Shown piece after piece: positions 47,301-59,438 of a stretch of 64,000 nt of DNA. The notes below the pieces were generated by a model. That model did no database searches. It had not been told where the DNA came from and worked only from the letters and a program-made list of their open reading frames with translations. The stretch lies in the NCBI GenBank assembly GCA_026413225.1, contig CM048552.1, positions 201,823,553-201,887,552 on the forward strand. Reading direction: 5' to 3'. The position numbers and the translations under genes were made by a program. The DNA is from Otis tarda (taxonomy: Eukaryota; Chordata; Aves; Otidiformes; Otididae). How positions within the stretch are numbered: the stretch's first letter is position 1; every line of letters begins with the position of its first letter.

Positions 47301-49639
47301 CTAGCAGATTTCTTGTGCAGCTTAAGTCAGAAAGATCTAGTGTAGTAATGCAAACTGTGCACAACAGGAGAGAGCATGCTTGACAATGGAGCTCCCTCCA
47401 GATCTCATTAGTAGTAGAAACATGAGTGAGTTGTAGTCCTGGGTCCTTTCAGGGAGTATTTGGAAATGCCTGGGGCATTCTGCTCAGGTGTGTTGAAGTC
47501 TTCTGTGTAACAGTATGAGGAACAAAGGCTAATTTGGTCCTTCTAGGCAGAGTTGCTGGCTTCCAAACAGTCCTTCAAAAGTTCTGCAACCGTTCAAAGG
47601 AAAGTGATTAAAGATTAGTTTGCTAAATTCTATTAGGAACATTTAACATTTAAAATCAAAAGAAGAAGTGATAAGGAACTTGTTCTTTGAGTTGTAGTTT
47701 AAAAATAAATAATTAATTTAGAAATAAAATTTATGAAGTTATAGACTTAATCATACTGAGCTCTACTAAATCTGTGACTTGATTTTGATAAAATGTTTAG
47801 ATACTTCTCCAAAGTTACTGCTCAGTATCTACACTTCAGCATTGGGAACAGTCACAGTACTTGTTCCCTAGACACCAGTTTTCACTTCCTGATTCCTACA
47901 CACTCTGTTAACACACAAATGCATACACATCCCTTCCTTGCTCATTTTCCCAATCCAAAAGTGAAAAGGTTGAAATATTGGTGTTGAAGGAATGAAATAG
48001 AATCCATTAGTGAGCAGAAATTTCCTATGACCTCAAATATGTGTATATGGTAGTTATAGCAAGGAGCCCATAATGCTCTCTAATGAGCAGCTTGACGAGA
48101 TCTTTAGAGAAATTTAAGCAGAGAGATACTTGTGGGGTTGCCCTGTGTTGTGTTGGCAGATGCTCACACATGAATGCACCTACACAACCAGTTTTTACTC
48201 TCTGAAGTTAGACAGTACTTAGGACACCTGAAAGATAATTAAAATAGAAGTATGTAATTAACGGAAATTTCAGGTCCGTAAAGAGGATTATGTCTCCCCT
48301 GCTCCGACTCAGCCTGAGGCATCACAGGGCCCAGGCAAGTGGCCACCGCAGGAGGTCTTGGCAAGGCAGGTCATCCTGCCAGGGCCCAGCATGGGGGGTC
48401 ATGCATGTGGCAGCCGATTTGAATCTGACCCTTTATGAGCTGGGCCACAAATTGACCTGCTTACTGTGGAAATTGAGATATCATGGGATAATGTTCTGTA
48501 AAATGTCTCAAAATGAAACCTATAGAGAGGTATAGTAATTATCCATCATATGGGGCCTGAATTGGAAAAATGGTGATCATAAAGGTATAGATAAGATTCC
48601 TCTCTAATTTCTTCTGAGGCTTCCTGGGTGTCTGTGGAGCAGCCAGTGAAATAGGAATTAGGAGGCTTTAGACGCTACATTGGTAAATAGTCATAAGGGC
48701 AAAACCTTTCTCATAAAATGAGTGAGATTTATTTAGTTATGCGTAGTATTTTCAAATAACTTTTGTGACGTCGTTGAATTCAATGCACGTGAAACGGATG
48801 TGAGTTTTTATTCTGGCTCAGAGTCAAAAGGGGTTTCAGTGGTTGCAGTCATAAGCAGATATGGGTGCCTCACGCAGAGAGCTGTGGCTGCCCATAACAA
48901 AAGCATTTCAGAAGCTCAGGAAATAGAACACGAAAAGTGATGTTTCACAAAACACAGAATGTTTATTAGTTCTTTACCAAGGACAGCATTTAGGATATAC
49001 TTCTCTAATTCTAGCAAAACAGGCTATTTGGGAACATTATTTAGCTTCTGACAGTGTTGAACAAAAAACCACCCTAGACATAGCAATGCCTACTGCCACT
49101 TTGATGTAAGAGGTTCATTTTTCTCCGAATTTATTTTATGATATTTATCATTCAATCTCTAATAGTTTTGCTTTTGCAAAGCTTGAAGAAAAGTGCACTG
49201 TTGCTCAAGGATCTGGTGATGCAACGGTATTATTTCCAGAACTGAAAGCAGACAGAAATTGTTTGATACATCTCAGGGCTGCTAACACCAGGTATGAGAT
49301 GCTAACATAAGACTTATTTTTCCTTTTATGGCACAAAAATGTCAATTTGTCAACTAGCTTGTGACCTTGAAGATCAGGATTAAAATATGTCCTTTTGATG
49401 CTGAACACAGCCCTTAAGACTTTTTCGAACTTTGCACTGATGGGCCTGCAGAGAATCCCAAGTTAATATTCAGGTTTTGCTCCATGCCTGCAGTCACTGA
49501 AACCTTTCGTTTCCTCACTAATGAACTTCAGGACAAAAGAAGATGTTCCCCTAGAAAATAAGCTGCTTCATCCACTAAGTTCCTTTGGTCCTATCAAAAG
49601 GAATTTTTTTCTTTGTTGTCTGTGGGTTTTGGATTTGAT

Positions 49640-49710
49640 TTGTTGCTCTTTTGAGGGAAGCAAAATCAGCTTAAATTGTTACTTTTTTGAGAGAAACAGA
49701 ATCAGCTAAC
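49640..49710. repeat. Diverged 36-bp tandem duplication
   Basis: TTGTTGCTCTTTTGAGGGAAG plus CAAAATCAGCTTA (49640-49675) is followed directly by TTGTTACTTTTTTGAGAGAA plus ACAGAATCAGCTAA (49676-49710). By eye about 28 of 34 aligned bases agree. Confidence 0.8.
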
Positions 49711-52700
49711 AGATATAAAGCCAAAGAGATTATGGATGGCCAGGTCAGTTCCAAGTTCTGGGTAGTGACATCTGCAAATTTCTTTCTTGCAATTTATTTC
49801 CTTTCTTTTTTTTTTTATCTCCTGAAAGACTAACTCAGCTGGGAGATCAGCTTGCAGGTTTTCAGTATTTTTGTGGAAGTGATAATAGGTGTAAGAAGCC
49901 TTTCCTGAGTGCAAGGTAAGGTGAATTTTGGCAATCTAAAAAAACATGTTCAGACTGTTTCTTTATACGTCATTAATGTTGCCCATGATTTCATGTGAAA
50001 ATAATAACCAAAATGCTTCACTGCCTGCTATTTCATTTACATTATTTTTGTGCTGCACACAGAGACTCAGAATTGTAGCACTACAACCGTGACTAGAACT
50101 GGAGTAATCCTATTATGCCAGAGAGGGACTGAAGCTTCAACCGGGAGCTGTATATCCATTCCTTTCCTTGCAGTCCATTTATCCACAAGGATTCCTACAT
50201 ACAAGCTTGTGTGGCATGTCTGTTGGGGAGTGGCGTTTCAAAGATGTGTATCAACAGATCATAAAGCTTTCGCTGTTCTGGAGAAGCACATTTAGACCAC
50301 CTCGCTAGTCTCTAATTCCTGGAATGGAGAATACAAAAGATGATTTTATTTTTCTTTGTATCTCTGTAGCCGTTTGGTGGTATAGCGTGAGGATTCCCTG
50401 CTCTCTGAATGTGCGGATGGTGACGAGTTTGGACAGGGTACTTTCACTGGCACTGAAATTCAGTGAAATGTTTTGTAGGGCAAAAGAATTCTTCAAGTAG
50501 AACAAGAAACATAGAGTTTGAACAGAGAAGACTAGTGTGTTTTTCTTTCTTTTTTTCTTTCTTTGTGGAAAAATATTGATTTAATGACGCAAAAGGAGAA
50601 GGGGGACATACAGCCAGAAAGGGCCTGACAGTGCACTCTCCTGATCCATATTCAAGCTGTCTCTGACACTTACGGATTTTAGTTTTGGAGAGAAACATCT
50701 AAGATCATATACTGCTTCAGGAAACAGTTTGTATTCTTCAGTAATTTCCTGACCTGAGGTCCTGCTTGTTAACTTTTCCTTGAATTTTCTCATGCTCTTC
50801 CCTATTTAAAGAACATTTTTCCACTTTGGATCAACTGATTGCCTTCTTGTCATTTTTTAAGTGCCTTAAATAATCCAGGTGCCAGCAGAAGAAGTATGTT
50901 TATAAGTCAGATTTCTTACATTACTTTCCTTCTTGTCAGCAGTGCTTCCTGATACAGTCGTGGAATGATAACACAACCTTTTTAGGTCATTCAACCAATT
51001 TTTTATGGGACAGCCCAGCAAGTCCTACTCAGAAAACTCTCTCAGACTTCATTCAGTCTTTTTTTTTCTCTAAGAAAAAATATCCAATCAAGACTGATAT
51101 TGCTGGTGTTGTTTCAATGACATTGTTTGATGTTTTATATTATTGATTATTTATGTCTGATTGTAACTCATTTAAAATATGTTTCCCTTTCCTGCCTTAT
51201 TTTAATGTTTGCTTCTCCTTTTTTATTAATTGAAATGAGTCAAAAAACTTGACAAATTGTACCTCAGAGGCAGCAGAAGTGGAAGGAAATATGTGTTCTC
51301 TGTCTCGGGATTGTTTTTCTTCTCTAATCAGTGTGCAATAAGTTTACCATCCTTTCAACAAGTTCATTATTGCTATTGTAAAGCTGTCATGATTGCTCTG
51401 GCAATTAGAGTAAGCAACAATTTCATCAGAGGTACAGTATACATGAAAAGTTATGCAAAGGATCATGATAAACAGACTGTTAGTTGATGATACAGAGAAA
51501 AAGGAATGTAACAAATTTATTTTCTCCCTTCTATAGCAATGAAAACACATTGATTTTCTTGGAAAAGACAAGGTTGGCACAGCATGTAAGCATACTTTTG
51601 CTGTTACTGACCTGTCTATTGAATGACGTAAACTAAAAAGAAATACAACAAATTCAATTAAAATCTCTGGCCTGATTTTCAGAAGATTTGTAGGATTCAT
51701 GGTTAGAGACCAATGCAGAAACAGATTAATGGAGAGCAGGAACAGACAGTACAACTTGTATAGAAAGGCCTGAGAACAACGTCCCTGCATTTTGTATTTG
51801 TAATTCTGGGGGACTGTGCTGTTTTCCGTACAAAATACATTAATCAGGAGAAAGGTAAAACTGAATGAGTTTTTATAAGGAACACTGAGTAGTCATCTCT
51901 TTGTGTCTATTACTTCCACTGTTTCTACTTTATTTCATCTTTTCCTTTAATTCAATCTTGAAGTTATTTTTAATTTGCTCTTAATTCTTTAACTGTTTGT
52001 GCAAATTTTCTTGTAATGGATAATAGAAGTGTATTTTCTTCTGCACAGTTCTTCTCAGACTCTCTCATAATGCCTGTCCTTTTTCCCAGTAGTGTTTTCC
52101 ATTCTTATCTTATGTTTTGAGAAATAGAAAACACAATATCCAAAGCATGCAGATCTCAAAAAAAGAAAGAGCTGAGTTCATCTACCTTATTTTTGACTTC
52201 TGTTAGTGCCAGGAATTGCACAGCTTTAAGGGGACACAAAAAGTGCTTCAGTAAGAAATTCATCCATTCTGAAACTAAAGGTAGCATTAAATGAATCACT
52301 TTTTTGGATAGCTGAACTATTTTTTGTACAGTGAACTTGGCCCAGATGCTTCATATCACTATTACTTATTTATAGGTAAAATGTAAAGCATTTTTAGAAA
52401 AAAGAAAAAGCTCATTCTTTGCTTACAAGAGTTCTTTATTTAGGTCACATAAAAAGAAGGAAGTGGGAAATTTTATACAATATACATGAAACGTATGTAA
52501 GGAAATGTAGTTCTGGCTGTGTTTCCAAAGATACAATTCTAGATTCAAGCTGCAAAGAGTTTTGTGGCAAGGTAAGGAGAGGATAACGGTTACAGTGTAC
52601 ACTATCTTCCTTCAGCTAAATTCATCAAAGTTCTAGGTGATCTGAGTTATTTTTTTCTGCTTCCACAAATGAGATAATTTGATACTTTTTTTTCCTTTAG

Positions 52701-53165
52701 TATTAAGGACTGGAATGCCTTCCCTTTGTTTTTCAGAGTAGAGATTTTTTTCTATTGCTTGTCTTGTATATGGAGATATCAGGTGTCTCTGCAGAAAGGT
52801 TTTCTTTGGGCTATGTGCAGGTGGTATGTGAGGAGATTTTGATTTTTGGCATAATAAGCTAAAGTTTAGACTTCAGGATGATTCATTTTCTCTGCTTACT
52901 GCTAGAAAAGCAATTCAGGGTGAGCCTGGACTATTGAACAGCATGACTAATGTTGAATAAGCATCTGAATAGATTGATTAGATACTTTTAGATCTAAAAT
53001 CATCCAATACGTTTGCTTAATATTTTTTATCAGTGGAATTGAAGCACTGCACAAACTCCTAGCGTAAAATTAGAGGATTTTTTTTTCATTCTTTCCTAGT
53101 TGATATTTTGCTTTATTAGTTACATATCAGATTATCTTGCATCCACTGATTCTTGTGTGTACAGA

Positions 53166-53200
53166 AACCAATGTACCAGTGCACCAATGAACCAATGATA
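53166..53200. repeat. Short degenerate CCAATG-type repeat
   Basis: Four imperfect 8-9-bp units: ACCAATGTA, CCAGTGCA, CCAATGAA, CCAATGATA. CCAAT-box-like words recur, but with no promoter context. Confidence 0.65.
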
Positions 53201-53834
53201 ATCAAAGTTCAGCTCTCAGCAAGGAGGTGGAGTGGCCATTCCGCTGGCTTCTGCTCCAGCAAAGTCTTCTGAGTGGAGTGGCCTAGACCTGTGGTGCTCT
53301 TCTCCTCAACAGAAGGTTTCTAAATATTTGAAACCCTGTTTGATGACAGCTTTTGTGGATATAACTACCTTACTTCATCCTAGTCTGTTATATTTTCTTT
53401 TTACATTGTGTTTTGTTGTTTTTTTTTCAGCAAAACTGGCCAAAGCATCAGTTCACTTTTTTTATTTATTCCTGGAAGGTCAAGACTCACTTGAATTTTA
53501 GGGAGATTTATTTTTTGTATTGTGAGACGGATTTTTATTGTAATATGGAGAGAAATCTCCTACTCAGCAGAACAGAGCTGGAGTTAGAAAGCAATGTTTA
53601 GTTCTCAAACACAGTTTAACCTTGCATAGCCTGAAGTACTTTAGAGTGCCTTTTACTTGCACAGGCAATGTTGAACTTTTCAGTCTCTATAGATCTAGTT
53701 CATCTATGTATCAACTACTGTTGCATTTCATGATGATGGTAGGTAAAATCAGGAATTTGCATCAGGAAGGTCCAACTGGGGACCTGTCATGTTCATAGTC
53801 CTCTGGATCACCAGTAATCTGTGAAAGCTCAGCC

Positions 53835-53850
53835 AAAAAAAAAAAAAAAA
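53835..53850. repeat. Poly(A) run of 16
   Basis: A16 in unique sequence. I see no processed pseudogene body upstream. Confidence 0.8.
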
Positions 53851-56351
53851 GGCAAGAAAATGTAATACTTTAAAAGGAGTAGGGAGCAGATGTATTTTTT
53901 TATAAGCTTAATTAAACAGTCTTCAGAACTAATTACTTGAGGTGGTTTCCAAATCTAATGCAGAATAATGATCATGGTTCTTTTGTTCTCCTTTCCACTC
54001 TGCAGAGAAAGTAATGATTTTCTGGGCTCAATATAACACCCATGTTACTACTTAAAAATGTTCAGTAGCACTAGAAGATGACCTTCTCTTTGTATAGGTT
54101 TAGCACTACTTGCTATAAAATGTGTAAATGGAAATTTGGCGCTCTTGGAAATGGAAGGTGAATCCAAGCTCTGTATGGGAAGTCCATCGAGACATTTAGC
54201 TTGTGTTCCTGCGGTGTTATTTCCAGTTCTTGTACTTCAATGGCCATCTTTCATTCTGTTGCTGGATTGTTGAAGGGAAATAATCATTTGTGGAAGAGCA
54301 GCTGTATATGCTGTATGCTATATACAATGATAATATTTTAATTTGAGAAATAGTTTGTTATATGAACACTCTGATGTGGTTTGAGGAATCAGAGAATCTC
54401 TGAAAATAGATTATTTATCTGTCAATAACCAGCAGAGTTTGAAAACAACATAGCATGCCTTCTTAATTTTCTGAAGTCCTTTTTAAGTACCGTAAAAATG
54501 TTGCATCAGATAAGTGGTATTCCTTGGAGATAGCATGTTTATTTTTTTTCTAAAATCACTAGACAAGATTCCTCGCTGGAGATTATGAGCTGTGGTAAGG
54601 TGGTGTTGAGTGAAAGGTGAAATGGGATATTGGCGAATTCCCAGGAACTAAAGAACAGCCATAGATGGATCTTTTCATAATGGAAAGGAGCTAAGAATGG
54701 AGTAATCCATCAGCCTATTCATGTCAGAAAGGGGATTTTATTGTACTGCTGGCCTTCTCCCTGTCTCTGAGGTGAAAGACAGTTGAAAAGAGGTAATAAT
54801 ACAGGGAGGAGAGACACACACTGTTCTACAGCCTGAAAAAAATCCTACTGTGTGCTCTGGGAAAGTAAACATACCCCCTATATTTCAAGGAATCAGAAAT
54901 GGAAATGGTAAATGGTCTTTTTTTTCCCCTGAAAATATTGTGTTTGGGATTGTTGATTGATTTTAGGATTAAAACCTTTACACTTGTTCCTTACAACTGC
55001 AAGGCAAGGGATTTTGAGTGCCACTTACTGGATAGTTATCTGACTGCTGGAACCTGGTGTATCTCCATGGAAATTTTGTGCAAGTTTTCCCCTGTGTGTA
55101 CTCCCTGGGGAAAGTAGAGTGGCTTTTCTGTATGTTCTGGCTTGGTTACTAGTTATTAACAGCTGTCTTCTAAGCTGAGAGCATGTAAAGTGCAGCCAAT
55201 CTCTGCCCTAAATAGCTTTCGTTTTACAGATTAAAACAGCGAACCCAAAGGACTGGGAAGAATGGTGCATCATTTTTCAATTTTTCTTCTTGTATTTAAA
55301 TTTCATTGTATATTATTATTTTCAGGTAATCTATTAATATATGCTGACATGTTTTGAATATGGATAAAATAGATTACAAGATTCTCTTTAATGAGTGTTA
55401 GTTTAAAAATAAATGAAGGTGTTACGGGAGTGCTTGGGGAGAAGCATTTCACAAAAGAGGTGAATTATTGCACATGTCATTAAGCAGAGTTCAGTTTATG
55501 AAAAATAATCCAGCAGAATGAACAAGGACTGTGGTAAAAGTAGAAAGGTACAGTTAAGATGATAAACTCAAGAGGAGCAATACTAGCAAGAGTGTGAAGC
55601 TTCTCTGCTTTTAAAATGTCCTCCTAAATTTGGCAGCTTTACAAGCAGAAATGAAACGAATCTTTAAACATGCAACACCACTGTTATCAGAAGACTAATG
55701 CCTCAGGACCATAATAGGACTTCTCTTCATATCTGAGGCATGACTTAAATACATCCCTCCCCAACATTGCTCGAGTTTTCTTTTTCCTTTCCATTTTTTT
55801 TTGTTCAATAAAGACTTTTTCTTGCCCCTCTGTGCAGTCTCCCATAGATCTACCTATTTTAGGAAGCAAAACAGAATACTCCATGAGATGCTGTTACTAA
55901 AGGCTGCTAATTTAGGTTTACCCATCATTTCCCAGAGTGAGGCAGTCCTTTACATGCTGCATCTACCTCCACTGTTCAGCTGCAGTCAGCTGGAGTCACG
56001 GCCTCTGTGGTTCCACAGCTGGGATTTTGCTGGAGCTTGTAAATGCGTAGCTGTACTCGAGAGTCCCACCTCTTCAGCCCTTACTCTTTGGTTTGGGGAT
56101 ATGAGCTAGTGACTTCTGATGGGTGTCGCTTTCCTGACTGTAGAGAGCCTGAAACTGTAGCTCCACAGGGTATGAACTGCCCAGTGATTCCAAATTAGAT
56201 ATCTGAGGTTTCCTGCCTTTATTTCAAGGTCGCCTGGTCCCAGAAGTATTAAGCCTTAGAAATAGTAAAGCGCTATTAAATGGGATTAGGTGTACCTCCC
56301 TGAAACACCATGTAGTTGCATCTTGTGGGTTTTTTCTCTAAAGGTCAAGTC

Positions 56352-56580
56352 AGACCTTCAAAGGTCATCTAGTCCAACCCCTCTGCAAGGAGCAGGGACA
56401 TCTTTTTAACTTGATCAGGTTGCTCAGAGCCTCATCCAACCTGACCTTGAATGTTTCCAGGCATGGGGCATCCACCACCTCTCTGGGAAACCTGTTCCAG
56501 TGTTCTACAACCCTCAGTGTAAAAAAAATTTTCCTAATATCTAATAGAAATCTATTTCCCTCTATTTTGAAACCCTGTAG
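56352..56580 (-). mobile_element. CR1 LINE, 3' end, antisense
   Basis: Antisense copy. Plus-strand ACCTTCAAAGGTCATCTAGT opens it (the 3' UTR), then GCAAGGAGCAGGGACATC, and then the C-terminal ORF2 codons. Minus-strand reading includes FLLDIRKIFFTLRVVEHWNR and FPREVVDAPCLETFKVRLDE. It stops near CCCTGTAG at 56579. No octamer tail is seen at its 3' edge (the left side here), so the tail has been lost or replaced. Confidence 0.9.
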
Positions 56581-57393
56581 AAAAAGGTTCTGAGCTGTAC
56601 TGTCTGATACTTTAGAGGACTTGAATTTCAAGCTGGGGTTGGAGAACACAAGGGAAAATTTTCCTCAGCTGTATTTTTTACAGTTAATTACTCTTGTTGG
56701 TAGCAGCTCATCGTCAGAATCATGAGGCTTACATCAGTGTTCTTCTCTAGCTGTGAGCCACAGTTGTATAAGGTTTTGCAAAAGCAAGAAGGGTTGAATG
56801 TAAGAGGATGATAGATGACGGTATCATAAATCAATGTTGCTGCAGAATTTATAGACTGTTGCTGGAGCATCAAGAGCTCATGCCATTGAATGTTGACGTT
56901 TCGGCTCCGGAATTTGCTGAAGAGGAATGGACTGCTACAGAGTTATTTGATTAACAGTTGATCTCCCTGTCTTTCTGATACATTGTCCTCAGATGTTAGT
57001 GTCTTTTAAAGCTATTGTTTAATTTCAGACCTTGATATTTATTAGAAAGGAATCTAAATCAAGATCAGCTGTCTGAACACTTGAGTTCTTCAACTTCTAA
57101 AGAAGAATTGTAACTCAGACCAGTTTCTAATCCTTACACTTATTTGCAGTGATCTCTTTAGTGTATTTTTCTCCTAGATGTGAAGTGATTTTATAAACAT
57201 GAATCCATTAACTGTAAATTACCACTACACTAAATCAGATTCCAGTCTCTGTGATAGATTGTGGCTTTACTCAGAGGGGCAATGCAAATGTAATTTTCTT
57301 TCTAGTATATAGATGTACTTTCCTGTTGCCTAATTTAATAAGCTTTGTCCATGCTCAAGTATATGTAACAAAATACTCATACAGAAATGAATT

Positions 57394-57420
57394 TTTGTTA
57401 AGCTTTGTTAAGTTTTGTTA
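57394..57420. repeat. Three 10-bp TTTTGTTAAG-like units
   Basis: TTTTGTTAAG, CTTTGTTAAG and TTTTGTTA in direct succession. Confidence 0.7.
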
Positions 57421-57867
57421 CAGCATGCATACATCTATGTGATACTTAAAAATATTAAACTTGTTGGCCTAAATCACAAGCTATTCTAAGTCCTGGTCAG
57501 AGAATGACAAGAGAAACAGTCCTTCTAAGAGGCTGTTGTGCTTTTCTTGTCTGTGAGGCACCCAAAGGAAAGCTGTTCACCTCTCAGCGTAAGCTGAACA
57601 GCCTCAGAATTCTGGAGAACATCCCACTGTGATGTGCTCTGTACTGCTTTGGGGATCAGAGCGGATTATAACAGCAGCTACTGGAATCTGCTATGGGCTG
57701 TGCAAACAGCTACAGATACGGGAGTACCTTTACTGAATCTTTCTGCCCAGTGGAAAGGATTCAGAAGAAAAACTAGTGGCTCTCCTCCTTGAGCCTGTGG
57801 TTCAAGAAAACCTTTGGAGTCAGGCACCTATATACAATTGTATGTAAGATTAGATATGTACATCATT

Positions 57868-57895
57868 TTATATATAAATATATATATATATATAT
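57868..57895. repeat. (TA)n microsatellite
   Basis: TTATATATAAATATATATATATATAT-like run, read as TATATAAA followed by about nine TA units. Likely length-variable. Confidence 0.85.
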
Positions 57896-59092
57896 GAGTG
57901 GTAAATTACAGACCTCACAGTATCCTGTCTCTAGCAAGGGTCAAAAGTCTAGAAAAGACTGTGAGACCAGTGAAGACAAAAAGTCGTACTTTCATAGCTT
58001 CCTGCAGTTTACTGCTCAGACTCTTCAGAAACTTCATATTTAATACAGCAGTGGATTTCTGTTTGCTGAATTGGTCTAGTTGCCCCAGGAATCTGTTGTT
58101 AACTTTTAGGGCTCACAGCACTGTGTGGTGGGTTTCACATACAGTACAGTATAAAGGATCACCTCCTTTTGCTTGTTTTGGACCAGTTATCTGCTGATTT
58201 ACTTACTGCTCTATTTTCTTCAATTTCCTTTGTAGGGAAGAGTTACAGGCTCTGCTTGTACTTGTTCTTGGAAAACAAGGGAGAACAGGCAATATAAGGC
58301 ATCAGCTCTCCTTCCAAGTGCTATTTAAAAACATGCCTGTGTGTGGTCAAAATCAAGGAATACATGACAGAAGGAAAATATACACTATAGAAGCTCACTG
58401 TTGCATTGCCAGATAGTTTTAAACATGTTGTTCTGTCAGTTCATTGGCGTATGCTCTCTAGAGGGAAGGGGTGTGTGTGTACACGTGTGTATGTGAATAG
58501 GGCTTTGCTCTTTTTACACTCCCAACCATGCTCTTGGATTCTCAGTAGCAGTTCTGTAGTTGCCTTATGATGACTTAGATTTGAGCAAGAGTCCTTTGCA
58601 TGAGCAGTCCAGGGCATCAGATAAGGGGACCACAAGCATCTGCATTTGTGAACTGCAGACAGTGAGCAGATAGTAAAACATGCTCAGAAAATGTTCTGGT
58701 CCTTCTGGATCCATAGATTTCAACCTGTTTTCTCTTTAATATGCACTAAAACTAGAGATGTAGTTGCTTTCAGAGTTTAATGCAGATCAGCTGAAGGACC
58801 ACTATTACTGATTTGAACATGAATAATGTGCCCAGGTTCTGTTTATGCAGCTGTGACGTGGGCAACCACAACACAGAGCTTGACAGAGAAAATACACATC
58901 AAATTACATTGTCTATTCTGCTTTTCACCTGTCTTCTAGGTCATCTGTCTATTCACTTGATGGGTGAATACAAAATGTTGATTGAGAAAAACCCCTAGTT
59001 TTTGCATCATAGCCTATTCTTAATATGAATATAATATGAAGCAAAACAGGGTGGTGAAATAGACAGAGGGAAGGCATAGTGAAACAATGAAG

Positions 59093-59438
59093 TCATAGAA
59101 TCACAGAATCATAGAATAGTTAGGTTTGGAAAGGACATTTAAAGGTCATCCAGTCCAACCCCACTGCAAGGAGCAGGGACATCTCCAACCAGATCAGGTT
59201 GCTCAGAGCCCCGTCCAACCTGGCCTTGAATGTTTCCAGGGATGCGGCATCTACCACTGCTCTGGGCAACCTGTGCCAGTGTTCCACCACCCTTATTGTA
59301 CATTTTTTTTCCTTATATCAAGTCTGAATCTACCTCCCTCTATTTTAAAACCATACCCCCTCATCTTATCACAACAGGCCCTGCTGAAGAGTTTCTCCTC
59401 ATCTTTCTTATAAGCCCCCTTTAGGTACCGGGAGCCAT
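59093..59438 (-). mobile_element. CR1 LINE, 3' end with octamer tail, antisense
   Basis: The plus strand opens with three antisense octamer-type units (TCATAGAATCACAGAATCAT..AGAATAG), then AAAGGTCATCCAGTCCAACC, GCAAGGAGCAGGGACATCTC and the ORF2 C-terminal codons. It continues past CAACAGGCCCTGCTGAAGAG to CCCCCTTTAGGTACCGGGAG, so it reaches further 5' than the other short copies here. The insertion is antisense to the presumed host gene. Confidence 0.92.

Larger units (their letters stand above)
40871..56351. other. Presumed intron sequence; no exon seen
   Basis: About 15 kb of AT-rich unique DNA. It holds a GT-rich microsatellite (41306-41336), a GC-richer patch at 48290-48430, a diverged tandem duplication (49640-49710), CCAATG-type short repeats (53166-53200) and an A16 run (53835-53850). 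Open frames such as 45344-45733 (minus) and 51344-51790 (minus) have no recognisable domain and are no longer than chance allows. Confidence 0.5.
56581..59092. other. Presumed intron sequence; no exon seen
   Basis: AT-rich unique DNA with a TTTTGTTAAG triple repeat (57394-57420) and a TA-rich microsatellite (57868-57895). No gene recognised. Confidence 0.5.

Noticed and set aside
50535..50570. CTTT-rich run
   Set aside because: A simple-sequence tract too short and interrupted to list as a feature.
51344..51790. 148-codon minus-strand open frame in unique sequence
   Set aside because: No recognisable domain and no promoter or splice context. With about 6000 inter-stop intervals in six frames, one or a few frames this long are expected by chance.
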